NCBI RefSeq assembly: GCF_900186965.1
Contig: NZ_LT906457.1
Coordinates: forward strand, 1,080,501-1,144,500
Length of the DNA: 64,000 nt
DNA from: Legionella spiritensis
Lineage (GTDB): Bacteria > Pseudomonadota > Gammaproteobacteria > Legionellales > Legionellaceae
Direction of reading: 5' to 3'
Shown here: positions 8,648 to 17,539 of the stretch, piece by piece
Layout of the letters: each line of letters begins with the position of its first letter
Position numbering within the stretch: position 1 is the stretch's first letter
Position numbers and translations under genes: made by a program
Notes under the pieces: generated by a model
What the model was told of the DNA's origin: nothing
Database searches by the model: none
The model's input: the letters and a program-made list of their open reading frames with translations, nothing else

Positions 8648-10510
8648 ATGTTAGATGGAATTGGACTCCACTTTAAAATTTTGGTAACAACGATTTTATT
8701 AGTTTGGTCTGTGATAAGTTTCGTTCGTGAAAAAATTCCTGCTTATTTGACGGCATTAATTACAATGGCGGCATTGCTTGCATTAGGGGTGATATCTACA
8801 CGTGAAGTCCTGGCCGTGTTTAGTAACAATGCACCAGTTACCATTGCTGCTATGTTTATTATTGGCGCATCATTACAAATGACAGGTGTTCTGGATTTAA
8901 TGGTTGATTATATCATTCAGTTCGCGGAAAAAAGTTTTTCGCTTGCAATGATTGTTTTTTTTGCCTTTGTATTAATTGCTTCAGCGTTTATGAATAACAC
9001 ACCCATTGTAATAATTTTAACTCCCGTAGTTATCAAATTGGCCCGTAAATTTAACAAATACCCATCTAAATTCCTTATTCCTTTGTCATATATTGCTATC
9101 ATGGGTGGGACTTGTACATTGATTGGTACATCAACCAACCTGTTAATCAATGGAATTGTCAATGATACGAATGTACCTGCTTTTAATATCTTTGATATTA
9201 CATTTCCTGGGTTAATTATGGCCGTGGCTGGCATTATATTCCTATCAACCGCAGGTCGTTATCTGTTGCCGATAAGACCCTTGTTTACGGATGAGGTTTT
9301 AGCATCAGGCTATGGGGAAAAACAGTTTTTTGCTTTTGGTATGGTACTTCCAGACTCCCCTTTTATTGAAAAGACCCTAAGTGACGTCATTTCCATACAA
9401 GCGCCCTCTGTCTTTGTTATTGATATCATCCGAAATGAAATAAGCTTGTCTGAGGGGTTGAATAAGGATGCTGCCAATTCAAATAAGCACAAAAAAAAAT
9501 CCTTGAGATTGGATCACCTATTGCGGAATACAAAATTAAAACCTTACGATAGAGTGATGTTTCGAGCCAGTAAAGAGGAATTGTTAGCCATTTCAAAATT
9601 GCAGGGAATAACTTTTGGTGAGCACCAGAAATATTTACAATTTAAAGATATTCCAGAATCAATTGTCCTTGAGGGGATTGTCGGTCCAGGTTCCAAATTG
9701 ATTAATAACATGATTAGCTCATCCTGGATTCAGCGAAGATACCACTGCCACATATGGGCAATACATCGTCGCGGCCAGGTCATTGAGTATGACTTCCAAA
9801 AATCCCCTTTGAAATTTGGCGATGTATTATTGATAGAAGGTACACCTTCAGATTTATCCTATTTTTTTGGGCAAGAAGATATTTTAAGTTTCACCCAGTT
9901 TCAAAAGAGACCTTTTAGTAAAAAAGGATTTATTTCAATAGCAACCATTATCGGAGTTGTTGCACTTTCAGCATTAAACATAATGCCAATATCGGGTTTG
10001 GCGATTATTGGTGCCGTTATTGTTATGGCAACTAATTGTATAACAGCACGAAATGCCTATGAGTCAATTGATTGGCGTATTTTAATGTTAATTTTTGGGA
10101 TGCTTTCTTTATCTACCGCTTTGGAAAAGACTGGTATAGCGGCTTTTCTGATTCAAAATATTGCAACCTATTCTCAACAGTATGGTCCAGTAGCGATTTT
10201 AGCTTCAATTTATTTGATTACGAGCTTTGTGACCGAGTTTATGACCAACAATGCTGCTGCGGTATTAATAACGCCGTTGGTTATCGGTTTGACAATGAAA
10301 CTTGGACTTAATCCGCACCCATTTATTGTAGCAATTATGTTTGCCGCAAGTGCCAGTTTTGCAACGCCGTTAGGTTATCAAACAAATACCTATGTCTATA
10401 ATGCTGGTAATTATCGATTCAAAGATTTTTTGAAAGTGGGTATACCACTGAATATCATTAACTTTGTGACAGCTATTATAGTTATCCCAATATTTTGGCC
10501 TTTGCAATAA
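8648..10510 (+). CDS. SLC13/DASS-type sodium:anion symporter with RCK_C domains
   Basis: The 620-residue inner-membrane protein has two transporter halves flanking a cytosolic region. The N-terminal half carries AFMNNTPIVIILTPVVIKLA (~113-133) and GGTCTLIGTSTNLL (~155-168), the SNT signature that binds Na+ and anion. The C-terminal half repeats it as TNNAAAVLITPLVI and ASASFATPLGYQTN. Between them, ~215-400, lie two TrkA-C/RCK_C-like regulatory domains. This arrangement is typical of sulfate or dicarboxylate permeases of the SAC1/YbiR group; the substrate is not determined. GAGGAATTTGAA precedes the ATG. It is monocistronic. Confidence 0.9.
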   Translation: MLDGIGLHFKILVTTILLVWSVISFVREKIPAYLTALITMAALLALGVISTREVLAVFSNNAPVTIAAMFIIGASLQMTGVLDLMVDYIIQFAEKSFSLAMIVFFAFVLIASAFMNNTPIVIILTPVVIKLARKFNKYPSKFLIPLSYIAIMGGTCTLIGTSTNLLINGIVNDTNVPAFNIFDITFPGLIMAVAGIIFLSTAGRYLLPIRPLFTDEVLASGYGEKQFFAFGMVLPDSPFIEKTLSDVISIQAPSVFVIDIIRNEISLSEGLNKDAANSNKHKKKSLRLDHLLRNTKLKPYDRVMFRASKEELLAISKLQGITFGEHQKYLQFKDIPESIVLEGIVGPGSKLINNMISSSWIQRRYHCHIWAIHRRGQVIEYDFQKSPLKFGDVLLIEGTPSDLSYFFGQEDILSFTQFQKRPFSKKGFISIATIIGVVALSALNIMPISGLAIIGAVIVMATNCITARNAYESIDWRILMLIFGMLSLSTALEKTGIAAFLIQNIATYSQQYGPVAILASIYLITSFVTEFMTNNAAAVLITPLVIGLTMKLGLNPHPFIVAIMFAASASFATPLGYQTNTYVYNAGNYRFKDFLKVGIPLNIINFVTAIIVIPIFWPLQ

Positions 10511-10622
10511 ATGAGCATGAAAGAACCTAATACCGTAACAAATCCAACTTTTAACCTATAAATCGATTTGAATTCTTGAGAAACGTATGTTTAATAAATT
10601 CAAGGCATTACCGAAATTTTTA

Positions 10623-11600
10623 TTAGTCAAAAGAATTACTGGATCTTGGAGAGCCATAGCCATTTTCTTCATTGGCGCGCTCGATGGCTTCTCGAAGAGA
10701 TTTCTGACCCAGCAATTTCCTGTAGTGGTTGTGTTTCATAAATAGCTCATCACCATCACATTTTAGCACATCCAAAACAGTCGTAGTGGAAGAATATTTG
10801 CTTAATTGTTCATTGGACAGATTACTACCGCCATAACGATTACATAGTTGAACCAGGGTCATATTAAACGGATTTTCCCGCCCTAATCGTGCATGGAAAA
10901 ACTCTGCCGTCTGTTCGATTACGCCGATCAGTTCATTCTGACGTTGATTCGACGTCATGCTCTTGCCTTCGTTATAAAGACGTTCAAGGAAGGCTAATTG
11001 TTTTTTGAATATTGTTTGAAATTCTTCAACCACTTCAAGAGTTGGTTCTATGTACAATGGGTTTACTATAGATTGCCCGCATTCAAGTAACCTAATCTCC
11101 CTGATTGCTGAAATAGGTAATACCATGAGCGCATGCTCATGCTCTGGAATTGGTGTGTAAAAGCCAGTACCACTACGTTTTATTGTGGCATCTACGTCAA
11201 TCAACTGAGCTTGTAACAAACGAGGATTAATAGTAAAAATCGCATTGCGATGCGTACCCCAGGACTGTGACATCTTTAAAACACTTGCTTCACTGGAGGT
11301 GGTACCAATTAACCGTGTGCTTCCCTGATGCTGCACCACATCCTTAGGACTTATGAAACCTTGTAGACAGGCAATTCGAAAGCAAAGAAGCTCCAAGAGG
11401 TTAAGCTTCAATGCAGGTTGGTTAGATTGTGAATTGATCTCAACACTATCAACTCGATATAAGTCATTTAAGCTTGATGAAGGGATAACACCAGATCCGT
11501 AAGGAGGAGATTGTTTTGACTGGTCGGTTGTAAAAAATCTATGTGAATTCTTATCGCTTTTAATACTGAGTTGAATTGAACGGATATTTAACATTATCAT
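10623..11600 (-). CDS. Uncharacterised protein, possible effector
   Basis: The protein has 325 residues, with no signal peptide or membrane segment. I recognise no domain. The N-terminal 75 residues are polar and Ser/Gln-rich. A compact middle (~75-185) contains GSTRLIGTTSSEAS and HRNAIFTINPRLL, and the C-terminal half is mostly helical, ending in a Ser/Asn-rich tail. The combination of a polar N-terminus, a helical body and a Glu/Ser-rich tail resembles effector proteins, but that is only an impression. ATG codons at 11600 and 11594 are both possible starts. Confidence 0.55.
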   Translation of the reverse strand: MIMLNIRSIQLSIKSDKNSHRFFTTDQSKQSPPYGSGVIPSSSLNDLYRVDSVEINSQSNQPALKLNLLELLCFRIACLQGFISPKDVVQHQGSTRLIGTTSSEASVLKMSQSWGTHRNAIFTINPRLLQAQLIDVDATIKRSGTGFYTPIPEHEHALMVLPISAIREIRLLECGQSIVNPLYIEPTLEVVEEFQTIFKKQLAFLERLYNEGKSMTSNQRQNELIGVIEQTAEFFHARLGRENPFNMTLVQLCNRYGGSNLSNEQLSKYSSTTTVLDVLKCDGDELFMKHNHYRKLLGQKSLREAIERANEENGYGSPRSSNSFD

Positions 11601-11751
11601 TTATCATAATTAAGATTTAAAATAAATTATGCTATATGTTTATTATGAAAACATTAACACCATTGAGTAAAATACGTCATCCCCTGGAAAAAAAGTCAGC
11701 ATGATAGGAATAGCAATCCCCCTCATTAGGCGACAAATTAAAAAATATTTT

Positions 11752-12576
11752 TTATAAATATTTTTGAGATTTCAAAATAATACTATGTAAAATTTCCAAT
11801 TTATTTTTGCATCCCAATTTTTTGCGTATTTTCTCAAAGTGCCTTTCTATTGTTCGGGGTGAAACATCAAGTATTTCAGCGGATTTATTTGTATTAAATC
11901 CATGAAATAACAAATATATAATGTCTTTTTCAACGGCAGTAAACGGATAATAACTGATATTAAATGGCAGCGAGGAAAAATCAAATTCATCCGAAGTATT
12001 TATTCTTCCTTCAATAGGAGTCCGTCCAAAGACAACATTTGTTCCCCGGTGTTCATCCTCAAAATTTCTTATTTTATCAGCCAGATTTTTTGGTAATAAA
12101 ATACAATTTTCTTTCCTGTATAAACTATAAAGCCTTTTGTGTATTTTATCAGTCAAGTCAATTATAAATCCCCTGTTATTAATCACGTAGTTAATTATTT
12201 CCATGGAATTATTCTTTGAGGCAAATGTAAAAACCTCTTTGTGGCTATTATGATTTTTTATGACATTTACAAATGAGTAATAGCTGTGCTTCTTAGCGAC
12301 ATCGAACAAGCTTTTATGAATATTTACATCTTCTTTTATCATGGATGTATATATCTCATATCTTGTTGAATTTGACTCACTAAAAGGCATGATTAAAAAG
12401 AGTTCGTTTTCTAGAAAATCCCGGAAAAAATCTCGATCGGATTCCAGTTGGAAGTAATAGCCATCGTTATCAAATATATAATATCCAAAGTGATCGATGG
12501 GCGTATTTTTTATCATATGTTCAAATGATTCTTTTAAAGCATTTGAATGTATTAACATATGGGAAAAATTATTCAT
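11752..12576 (-). CDS. LuxR-family transcriptional regulator
   Basis: The protein has about 274 residues. The last 65 form a LuxR/GerE helix-turn-helix: FTAVEKDIIYLLFHGFNTNKSAEILDVSPRTIERHFEKIRKKLGCKNKLEIL. The N-terminal ~190 residues show no PAS or autoinducer-binding signature that I recognise, but this size and arrangement is common among the orphan LuxR regulators of Legionella. I prefer ATG 12576; an in-frame TTG at 12591 is possible. The neighbours do not reveal its target. Confidence 0.85.
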   Translation of the reverse strand: MNNFSHMLIHSNALKESFEHMIKNTPIDHFGYYIFDNDGYYFQLESDRDFFRDFLENELFLIMPFSESNSTRYEIYTSMIKEDVNIHKSLFDVAKKHSYYSFVNVIKNHNSHKEVFTFASKNNSMEIINYVINNRGFIIDLTDKIHKRLYSLYRKENCILLPKNLADKIRNFEDEHRGTNVVFGRTPIEGRINTSDEFDFSSLPFNISYYPFTAVEKDIIYLLFHGFNTNKSAEILDVSPRTIERHFEKIRKKLGCKNKLEILHSIILKSQKYL

Positions 12577-12722
12577 TTTCAGACAATTCAATGACCCTGT
12601 GTTAAATTATAGCTCTGTACGGTGCAAAAATCATAGAACCCCACAGGAGTAAGTGTTCAAGAATTAGCCAATTGGACTCGACATAATTTCTCTAATATTC
12701 AAAGATGCTTTAGGAGGTAAAG

Positions 12723-12755
12723 ATGACACAGTTATTTAAACACTACCATTATTGA
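12723..12755 (+). other. Micro-ORF (10 codons) behind AGGAGG
   Basis: TTAGGAGGTAAAG is followed by ATG and the frame MTQLFKHYHY then stop, running antisense into the end of the glycosyltransferase gene. It looks like the truncated beginning of a plus-strand gene whose remainder was replaced. Confidence 0.2.
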
Positions 12756-12762
12756 ATCATTT

Positions 12763-14139
12763 CTATTGATTCAACTGTAAATAAGTTGTTAGCTCTATGC
12801 CATAATTTTCTAATAACTCGATTTGAAGAGTTTTTTGTACTAATACATCCGTTACAAATTGTCTTAGCATTTTTGAGTTTTTTACACCAAATCTTAAATT
12901 CAGAATACTTATCTTTTCTTCTGTAACGCTTTCATTGAGATACTCTATCAACTCATCTGTATTACAATATATATTTGTAATCTCATCAAAAACGCCATAT
13001 TTTATATTGTAAAGATGTTCTTGTTGGTTTTCTGTCAATTGTTCAAGGGCTACCTCCAAGACTTGTCTCATGGAAAACGTTGGTAAAGAGGCACGAAGAG
13101 ATTCTTGTGCCGCTCTTAATAGCTCAATGGTCTCGGTATATTTTGCTCTATTAGAATTTAAAAAAAATGCTTTTTTCTTCTTTTTTTCATAAATTGTTAT
13201 GATGGTTTCTAGTTCTCTATCAACCTGATAACGTATGCCATTTTTTAAAACATTAATTTGTTGTTCTTTACACTGGCTTTGAATAGGATCATACCAACTG
13301 GCAACCTGCTCTTGAGGGACATTAAAGAAACCTTCAGGTACTGCCAAATCACTTTCAGCAACATAATCTTCTGCATAATCCTCCAGATAATTGCACCGCA
13401 TCGTTAAACGACTGGCTATTTGCTCAATGACACCGGGGCCAGATGTATGCATCGTTGAATACTTACGGTAATCAATGCCCTGCTGGATTTCGATAGAAGC
13501 GTATTTAAGGTTCCTATGAGCTTGCAATCGCTTCGGATCTGCAAATAAAATTCTATAATTTTCTCTTATTTTCTCCAGATACAAATCACCAAATTTACTT
13601 TTAGGCATAGCCATTAAAATATCATTATTGACTGCGCCGAAATTATACTGATGAAACTTAAAACCATGTGTCAGTTCTATATCTTGGAGGGGCCAATTAG
13701 GACCGATATCTTCAGCATCAATGTAGAGACCTCCATCGCGTTTTAACACATGAATCCTTAATATATCCGATGCTGCGGCAAGATTTTTATCTTCACCTAC
13801 TATTTCACTTTCGTAGTAACTAATCATCTCGTAATCCATAAAAGATGTTAGCGGCTCATTGGTAAACGTTTCTTCGTCATACATGATATTGTCAGAAGGA
13901 GCGTAATTGACATCATGAATCACCAATCCGTATCCCTGAGCCCAAGGCAATATTTCGCTATAAAAAATATCTAAATCATCTTCGGTGTAGGTGCTGGTAT
14001 CTATCCACAAATTAATATTATATTCGCCCCCATATGCTAAACCATTCGTGTGAGCCCAATTTTCTAAATTTTCTTTTCCAGCAGTACGGAGATTAGATCC
14101 TAACCAGATGGCATGAATTTCTTTTAACATTAGTGGCAT
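12763..14139 (-). CDS. TcdA/TcdB-type glycosyltransferase, putative effector
   Basis: The 458-residue protein has the fold signature of large clostridial toxin and SetA/Lgt-type glucosyltransferases. IHAIWLGS lies at 8-15, NLWIDTSTY at ~43-51, and AAASDILRIHVLKRDGGLYIDAEDIGP at ~121-147, corresponding to the donor-binding ASD-x-x-R and the metal site. Notably the usual DxD is D141-A-E143-D144, so the second Asp position is Glu. The region from ~290 is helical with a basic stretch YEKKKKKAF and may bind membranes or a host partner. Known relatives glucosylate host GTPases or elongation factor. GAGG upstream supports the ATG at 14139. Confidence 0.8.
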   Translation of the reverse strand: MPLMLKEIHAIWLGSNLRTAGKENLENWAHTNGLAYGGEYNINLWIDTSTYTEDDLDIFYSEILPWAQGYGLVIHDVNYAPSDNIMYDEETFTNEPLTSFMDYEMISYYESEIVGEDKNLAAASDILRIHVLKRDGGLYIDAEDIGPNWPLQDIELTHGFKFHQYNFGAVNNDILMAMPKSKFGDLYLEKIRENYRILFADPKRLQAHRNLKYASIEIQQGIDYRKYSTMHTSGPGVIEQIASRLTMRCNYLEDYAEDYVAESDLAVPEGFFNVPQEQVASWYDPIQSQCKEQQINVLKNGIRYQVDRELETIITIYEKKKKKAFFLNSNRAKYTETIELLRAAQESLRASLPTFSMRQVLEVALEQLTENQQEHLYNIKYGVFDEITNIYCNTDELIEYLNESVTEEKISILNLRFGVKNSKMLRQFVTDVLVQKTLQIELLENYGIELTTYLQLNQ

Positions 14140-14413
14140 AACAACATGACCTCAAATAATTGTTACCAGTTTTTTCTATTGCCGCATTATATTTCTTGGC
14201 AAAATTTAATCAATATGAATTAATTTTATTATACAAATGGCGTGTTAAGAAATTTTTAGAGAGTGTGGGTAAACTACGACAATAGCGCTTTAGCTAGGTA
14301 TGACTTGTATTATAAATAGATAATTTGGTCATTTAGTAAAAGTATTGAAGCTGTTTTACACATCCTTGATGGTCTATATTTATACATATGTCTTGCGTTC
14401 CAGAGATAATTCT

Positions 14414-15841
14414 ATGTATAACGGCTCAATTGTTCATTTGGATAAATTAGATCTTTTGGCTACTCAAATGCCATATATCTTTATAAATCAATTAGGTCAT
14501 TATGGCCGTGAAAACCATGCCAATAATATATTGGATTATATCCCTGAAGATAGCCAGGACCATTTTGTAAATCTCATGGTAGGTGATACGGAAGAATTTC
14601 AACATCAAAACTATGAGAACTTTAAAAAATACAAGGGGACTGATTTTGCCAGGAGCAATGAAGGGTTAAGTATGGTTAATTCGATAGATAGTCCAGAATT
14701 GCTCCCTGATGATTATTTCAGAAAACAATTAATTTTTCTGATTTATTCGCGTATACAGAATGGTGAGATAGAAGTCCTTGATGATATCGGTATCAGGGAA
14801 ATAAACCCTGGAAAAGCAACAATTTCATTGTCAAAATTACTGGGAAAAGAAGGCGTAGAACTTTATAAATATGCCTTGCAGGAAGAAGTGAACAGTCGTG
14901 AATATAGATTGGCTGTAGCGAATGAAGCGATTAGTCATATCGAAGGAAATAAAACATTGCAACGACCTATCATTTATGTAGCTGGTCCTTCGGGGTGTGG
15001 CAAATCGTATAGCAGTAAATTTTTAAGTCAATACGCCTGTGAAATGCTTGAAAAAGATCCACATAACAATGCTGGTAATACCCTTATTTCTATAGATGGA
15101 GGAATTGGGCGAGATGTTTCTCAAATGCGACGACTCATGATTTTGTTATCCAATGTTTGTGGTTATACGGGTGTCCATAATCTCTATGAGCATAGCAATG
15201 GTATTATTGCACCGATAAAAAATCATTTGCTGGAAGTAGCTATCAATTCCCCAAATCTGGGAATTATTATTCCAGAAACTTTTTCTAAACTGGTGATACC
15301 CGGTAAAATTTCAGGGACTATGAACGAGTTACACGGTTTGGAGAATTCAACATTAATTTTTACCAGAATAAAATCAGAACACTACCCCAGAATGAAGAAG
15401 ACTGTGAAGGATATGGGGGATTCTCGCTCATGGAAGAGTGAGGGGCATTATGATATGTTCGATTATGATTTAAATAGGGTATCACTCAAAGAATCAAAAA
15501 AATATAATGCCGAATATTTTGAAAATGGGAGAAAAGGTTCCTTTAAAGCCCAGCAGCAGTACTTGTCCATGAGGAACAGTCCCCGATTATTAATCGAATG
15601 TATTTATGATTTACAGTACCTTAAGCCCGAAGGTGATGATTGGGTTCCAGCAAGGTATTTTGAGGAAGATGCAAGGCCATTTTCCATGCGTGTTTATGAT
15701 GATTGGCTTGATAGTGATAGGGCAATCAGCCTTCCTGAATTCGCACAAAATCACCCTGAACCGGAAATGCGTTTTTCTGAGGAGGCTACCAATGCGTTAA
15801 ATGAATATAGTCCTAATGCGCAGGGGCCTCCTGTCCTATGA
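14414..15841 (+). CDS. P-loop kinase-like protein, putative effector
   Basis: The protein has 475 residues from ATG 14414, chosen because AGAGA lies seven bases upstream; the frame stays open back to a TTG at 14345, but that segment reads like leader sequence. A Walker A motif GPSGCGKS sits at 191-198 in a YVAGPSGCGKSYSS context, reminiscent of zeta-toxin-like or other small-molecule kinases. IGRDVSQMRRLM (~235) and LIFTRIKSEHYPRMKK (~335) could be the lid and catalytic part. The C-terminal 30 residues are Glu-rich (PEPEMRFSEEATNALNEY), like the E-block seen in many Dot/Icm substrates. Substrate unknown. Confidence 0.65.
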   Translation: MYNGSIVHLDKLDLLATQMPYIFINQLGHYGRENHANNILDYIPEDSQDHFVNLMVGDTEEFQHQNYENFKKYKGTDFARSNEGLSMVNSIDSPELLPDDYFRKQLIFLIYSRIQNGEIEVLDDIGIREINPGKATISLSKLLGKEGVELYKYALQEEVNSREYRLAVANEAISHIEGNKTLQRPIIYVAGPSGCGKSYSSKFLSQYACEMLEKDPHNNAGNTLISIDGGIGRDVSQMRRLMILLSNVCGYTGVHNLYEHSNGIIAPIKNHLLEVAINSPNLGIIIPETFSKLVIPGKISGTMNELHGLENSTLIFTRIKSEHYPRMKKTVKDMGDSRSWKSEGHYDMFDYDLNRVSLKESKKYNAEYFENGRKGSFKAQQQYLSMRNSPRLLIECIYDLQYLKPEGDDWVPARYFEEDARPFSMRVYDDWLDSDRAISLPEFAQNHPEPEMRFSEEATNALNEYSPNAQGPPVL

Positions 15842-15870
15842 TGGTGTATTCCGAGTTTTCAGCAGACCTG

Positions 15871-15903
15871 TCTTAGTCACGCAGATTTGCCGAAAGTTCA
15901 GCT
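15871..15903. repeat. Degenerate repeat shared with 21747-21776
   Basis: The stretch ending in TTTGCCGAAAGTTCAGC occurs again near 21776, with about 30 of 36 positions shared including CTGTCTTAG and CACGCA. Both copies lie in gene-poor debris, so they are probably pieces of the same mobile element. Confidence 0.35.
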
Positions 15904-16102
15904 TTTTTACAAAACGATGGTTCTGTTCCACAATATGTCATCTTGCTTAAAATGCTTCCACTTGAAACTAATTATCTGACAGAATCCTGAAATTCACCAA
16001 ATCTACCAGATCACGAAATTTTCTGCGACAAGCCTTGATAATTGCTTATGACTTACCTGGTATTCAAATTGGCATATTTGAAATCAGGAGGGAGATTTAT
16101 CA

Positions 16103-16177
16103 ATGAATATTGATGATAGGAAGACATGCCTTTTGGTTGAAATAGGAAAATCAAGGCTATTCGTAATATGCCCATAA
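16103..16177 (+). other. Micro-ORF (24 codons) with strong Shine-Dalgarno
   Basis: CAGGAGGGAGA precedes an ATG opening the frame MNIDDRKTCLLVEIGKSRLF to VICP. It is 80 bases before the integrase relic and may be what remains of a gene start in that decayed element. No family is recognised. Confidence 0.25.
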
Positions 16178-16255
16178 AACTGTTCAAATCAATATATCCA
16201 TAAGTAATATCGCCCATTGTTTCTTCTGCTCGGAAATCACACTCTGGTGTGTTGA

Positions 16256-16498
16256 CTTCAACTGGAGGAGTTGCCCATACGATTTACAATTCACGACTTA
16301 AGAAGACTCTTTGCCATCACGGCTGAAAATCTGGATTTATCGGCCTACGTTTTAAAACGATTGTTGAATCACAAAATGACCAATGATGTGACGGCAGGGT
16401 ATATCATGAGAGATGTGGAGCGGTTAAGGATTCCTATACAGCGGATTACAGATCTTCTCATTAAACAGATGGCTTCCAGTTTAGAAGTTGCAGGATGA
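16256..16498 (+). pseudogene. C-terminal fragment of a tyrosine recombinase (integrase)
   Basis: The frame reads LEELPIRFTIHDLRRLFAITAENLDLSAYVLKRLLNHKM then NDVTAGYI. HDLRR, LLNH and the GYI segment (where the catalytic Tyr of phage-type integrases lies) are the last catalytic motifs of this family. Only about 80 residues exist and no start or N-terminal domain is present, so the gene is a relic. It is the best trace of the enzyme that may have mobilised island A. Confidence 0.75.
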
Positions 16499-16557
16499 AG
16501 AGGCATATTCTTAGTAAAAAATTCTCCCATACTCTATAAATCAAAAGGAGATTTAGT

Positions 16558-16638
16558 ATGTCAAACCAAAATGGGGGGATTACCTGCCTTACTGATGTTT
16601 ATAAAAAATATTCGATGATTTGCGTTAATTTCCCTTGA
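16558..16638 (+). other. Micro-ORF (26 codons) after the integrase relic
   Basis: AAAGGAGATTTAGT precedes the ATG of MSNQNGGITCLTDVYKKYSM followed by ICVNFP and a stop. Its position just after an integrase relic is where an AlpA-like excision regulator often lies, but the residues do not clearly match one. It may be a truncated gene start. Confidence 0.25.
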
Positions 16639-16654
16639 ATTGGTATGGGAAATT
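16627..16654. terminator. Stem-loop downstream of the micro-ORF
   Basis: AATTTCCC pairs perfectly with GGGAAATT across a 12-base loop. No long T-run follows on either strand, so the termination role is uncertain. Confidence 0.3.
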
Positions 16655-16712
16655 TCGTCGTTCTTAAGAAGCCTATGTGATACAAACCATACAAATCTTC
16701 TATGCACACAAA

Positions 16713-17075
16713 TTATATAGATTCTTCAAAAAGCTGATCGGCTCCAATTAATGGAATAATCCGATACAGTACTTCATCCATGACAGGATGCTCCGCTTCT
16801 GTAATAAATTTTGCTTTTCTATCTTTCCAGGATAAGGTTTGTATTAAGCTGGCTGCAACGACGGAAGGTTGATCCAGATTATTGACTGGAACTTCCGTAT
16901 TTCCACCACGGATGCTGGTGCTAATCGGGCAGCAAATGACTAATCCTGTTGCTCCATTGTATTCTTTTGAAGATAAAACCAAAGTAGGACGGTATTTTCT
17001 TATTTCTTTGCCTTTTGTTGGTTCAAAATCAAGCCATATAATATGATTTCGCTCTGGTATATAGGATTTTGCCAT
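16713..17075 (-). CDS. MazF/PemK-family endoribonuclease toxin
   Basis: The protein has 120 residues, the usual length for MazF. Family features are the early IIWLDFEPTKGKEIRKYRPTLVLS (substrate loop and catalytic Arg region), LVICCPISTSIRGGNTEVP (the P-I-T/S segment holding the catalytic Thr/Ser) and a late SWKDRKAKFI. Such toxins cut mRNA at short motifs. The start codon shares its A with the stop of the antitoxin gene (TAATG), so the pair is translationally coupled. Confidence 0.92.
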   Translation of the reverse strand: MAKSYIPERNHIIWLDFEPTKGKEIRKYRPTLVLSSKEYNGATGLVICCPISTSIRGGNTEVPVNNLDQPSVVAASLIQTLSWKDRKAKFITEAEHPVMDEVLYRIIPLIGADQLFEESI

Positions 17076-17332
17076 TACCGTTCAACCTCATTCGATAAAG
17101 GTGACGCTAATAAATCAGCATGAGCTTTTTCAGGTGATAATCCTTTTAAAAGATCGGCTTCATTAAAAGGAAATCGCTTTTTTCTTATGGACTTTGTCAC
17201 CGTAAAACCAGCCTCAGTAATTTCTATATCCACTTCTGTTCCTTCTTTAAACTGAGGAATTTCTCGCATCGAACCGCCTATACGTAACGCTAAACCGTTA
17301 CCCCATTTTTGTATTTTTGCATGTGTTTTCAT
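17075..17332 (-). CDS. MazE/PemI-family antitoxin
   Basis: An 85-residue protein from ATG 17332; the frame is open further upstream but MKTHAKIQKWGNGLALRIGGSM is the standard AbrB-type swapped-hairpin start (KWGNSxxxRIP in the family). The C-terminal half is acidic and flexible (FNEADLLKGLSPEKAHADLL), as expected for the toxin-neutralising tail. It precedes and overlaps the toxin gene by one base and probably represses the shared promoter. Confidence 0.92.
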   Translation of the reverse strand: MKTHAKIQKWGNGLALRIGGSMREIPQFKEGTEVDIEITEAGFTVTKSIRKKRFPFNEADLLKGLSPEKAHADLLASPLSNEVER

Positions 17333-17343
17333 AGAATCACTCA

Positions 17344-17386
17344 GATGTATCAACAATGTATATATTAAGTATATACGATGTATCAA
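17344..17386. promoter_or_regulatory. Putative MazEF operator
   Basis: Just upstream of the antitoxin start lies an inverted repeat, GTATATA-TTAAG-TATATAC (17358-17376), flanked on each side by the direct repeat GATGTATCAA (17344-17353 and 17377-17386). Symmetric AT-rich boxes at this place are typical of autoregulated toxin-antitoxin promoters. Confidence 0.5.
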
Positions 17387-17539
17387 TATTTATGCAAATT
17401 AAAGCTCATTCGGTAATCAGATTGTTATTTAAGTAATTTCTTATCTCACTCATTGTCTATTTTATTAATGTATGAGAATGTTCTGTTAGATTATATATAA
17501 ATTACCAGGGACATATAAATTGAATTGTTACTCTTCGTG

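Noticed and set aside
10072..10311. 79-codon frame inside the SLC13 gene
   Set aside because: Alternative-frame shadow of the transporter; composition is unlike a protein and the transporter's motifs lie here.
14140..14413. PmrA- or CpxR-type box in front of the divergent effector genes
   Set aside because: AT-rich stretches such as TTAAGAAATTTTTAG were examined but none gives the full spaced consensus.
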